In this document: one piece after another, positions 63,401 to 64,000 of the stretch | Layout of the letters: every line of letters begins with the position of its first letter | Numbering within the stretch: the stretch's first letter is position 1 | Assembly (NCBI RefSeq): GCF_928392795.1 | Contig: NZ_CAKMTJ010000001.1 | Location: forward strand, 496,001 to 560,000 | Reading direction: 5' to 3' | DNA: 64,000 bases | Origin: Rothia nasimurium | Lineage (GTDB): Bacteria > Actinomycetota > Actinomycetes > Actinomycetales > Micrococcaceae | The notes under the pieces: generated by a model | The model's database searches: none | The model's input: only the letters and a program-made list of their open reading frames with translations | Told to the model about the DNA's origin: nothing | Program-made: the position numbers and the translations under genes

Positions 63401-63849
63401 ATCAGCGCTTGCCCCTAGCGCTCGATATGCGCGGACGCCGGGTACTCCTTGTGGGGGCCGGGCAGGTTGCTGCCCGTAAACTTGGCCCCCTCCTGCGCGC
63501 AGGTGCCCACGTTGAAGTGGTGGCACCTACTTTGGGCACCGTAATTGAAGAAGAACTGGCCGCCGGGCACCTGGTTGCCCACCGGCGTCCGTTTGCTCCC
63601 GATGATGTGACAGGTGCCTGGCTGGTCTATGCTTTGACCGACTCACCCGAGCTCAACGAGCAGGTCTTGGCTCTTTGTGAAGAGCGGGCGATTTGGTGCC
63701 TGCTGGGCGGGGCGCCGCAGGAGTCTCCGGTCTGGTCGCTAGCCCACCGCTGGCAGGGACATGAGCTGGTGGCTGTTTCTGGCGGGGGCAACCCTCGCCG
63801 GGCCCTAGCGCTACTGGGCCGAATCGCTAAGGCTTTAGGCTGGGATTAG
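63397..63849 (+). CDS. precorrin-2 dehydrogenase (CysG N-terminal-like)
   Basis: 150 residues from a GTG. LALDMRGRRVLLVGAGQVAARKLGPLLRAGAHVEVVAPTLG is the Rossmann start of siroheme synthase N-domains, followed by RRPFAPDDVTGAWLVYALTDSPELNEQVLALCEE and VAVSGGGNPRRALALLGRI. It oxidises precorrin-2 to sirohydrochlorin with NAD. It lacks the C-terminal dimer part of CysG, so chelation is probably done by the CbiX-type protein at 50234. Cotranscribed with nirD. Confidence 0.88.
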   Translation: MNQRLPLALDMRGRRVLLVGAGQVAARKLGPLLRAGAHVEVVAPTLGTVIEEELAAGHLVAHRRPFAPDDVTGAWLVYALTDSPELNEQVLALCEERAIWCLLGGAPQESPVWSLAHRWQGHELVAVSGGGNPRRALALLGRIAKALGWD

Positions 63850-63883
63850 CTTAAATTCTCCCTCTATCTCAACCTCAGGCTGC

Positions 63884-64000
63884 CTAGCTCAGGTGCAGAG
63901 TCATATCGTGCCAGATAGCGCCGCCGTGGGTTGATTCTGAGACCCCGTCAAGCTCAAAGCCGAGTTTCTCATAGAAGCTAATCAGCTCCTTCTTGCAGGT
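63884..64000 (-). CDS. GNAT-family acetyltransferase, C-terminal part only
   Basis: The minus frame closing at 63884 reads CKKELISFYEKLGFELDGV then STHGGAIWHDMTLHLS. FYEKLGFE is the acetyl-CoA-binding end of the GNAT fold, and HGGAIWHDM is a common C-terminus. The rest of the gene is beyond the window edge, so the substrate cannot be judged. It converges with the precorrin-2 dehydrogenase gene. Confidence 0.7.
   Translation of the reverse strand, partial: TCKKELISFYEKLGFELDGVSESTHGGAIWHDMTLHLS

Noticed and set aside
1..64000. CRISPR arrays or insertion sequences
   Set aside because: No regularly spaced repeats of suitable size and no transposase gene were seen on either strand.

Overview
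The window looks like a chromosome segment of a high-GC Gram-positive actinobacterium, most likely Rothia or a close Micrococcaceae relative. Supporting signs are many GTG starts, AAAGGA-type ribosome binding sites, a mycobacterial-type RpiB, DtxR/IdeR-like iron boxes, an actinobacterial LexA box, the tig / clpP1-clpP2-clpX arrangement and a mycothiol-type DsbA oxidoreductase. The genus is inferred from gene content only.

Positions 1 to about 20570 are one end of a siphovirus-type prophage. Its early operon runs leftwards from about 13080 to the left edge: small unknown genes, an AlpA-type excisionase-like protein, a ParB-like protein, coiled-coil and membrane proteins, a glutaredoxin, a BRO/KilAC antirepressor, a sliding-clamp-like protein, an HNH-bearing replication protein, a VRR-NUC nuclease, a tRNA-Gln, an HNH endonuclease, the small terminase and the first 50 codons of the large terminase. 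Structural and lysis genes must lie off the left edge. The lysis-lysogeny switch (13135-14293) has divergent XRE regulators with GTCTC-N6-GAGAC operators and an ImmA/IrrE-like protein. From 14460 to 18732 lies accessory cargo: a membrane-anchored HNH/Excalibur nuclease, then a cassette of about 2.5 kb bounded by direct repeats of about 130 bp. The cassette carries a convergent pair (an unnamed zinc-site protein and a DUF488 protein) and an operon of small membrane proteins. The tyrosine integrase (19299-20390) sits behind a LexA-type SOS box, followed by a partial tRNA-Arg 3' half (candidate attachment site) and an intact tRNA-Arg.

Positions 20571-64000 are host chromosome. In order: a serine-hydrolase lipoprotein, a divergent 3-methyladenine glycosylase, ssb, ettA, tesB, a conserved hypothetical, a recombination scar with a MepB gene, glbO, pepN, rpiB-nei, two paralogous lipoproteins, a HAD hydrolase, three tRNAs, tig, an iron-box-controlled siderophore ABC transporter (four genes), clpP1-clpP2-clpX, a DsbA-family protein, valS, an SDR, a third lipoprotein and a frameshifted F420-type reductase.

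The last 14 kb forms a sulfur and nitrogen assimilation block: sirohydrochlorin chelatase, cysH-cysD-cysN, a TSUP exporter, sulfite reductase, SUMT, nirB divergent from nirD, and precorrin-2 dehydrogenase. All three steps from uroporphyrinogen III to siroheme are therefore encoded around the two siroheme enzymes. In the middle of this block an AbiEi/DUF559 gene is flanked by two nearly identical palindromes with perfect 25-bp stems.

The best candidates for something undescribed are the repeat-bounded prophage cassette with its DUF488 partner gene, the surface-anchored prophage nuclease, the duplicated 32-bp promoter module, and the palindrome-flanked AbiEi/DUF559 locus. No CRISPR array or insertion sequence was seen.
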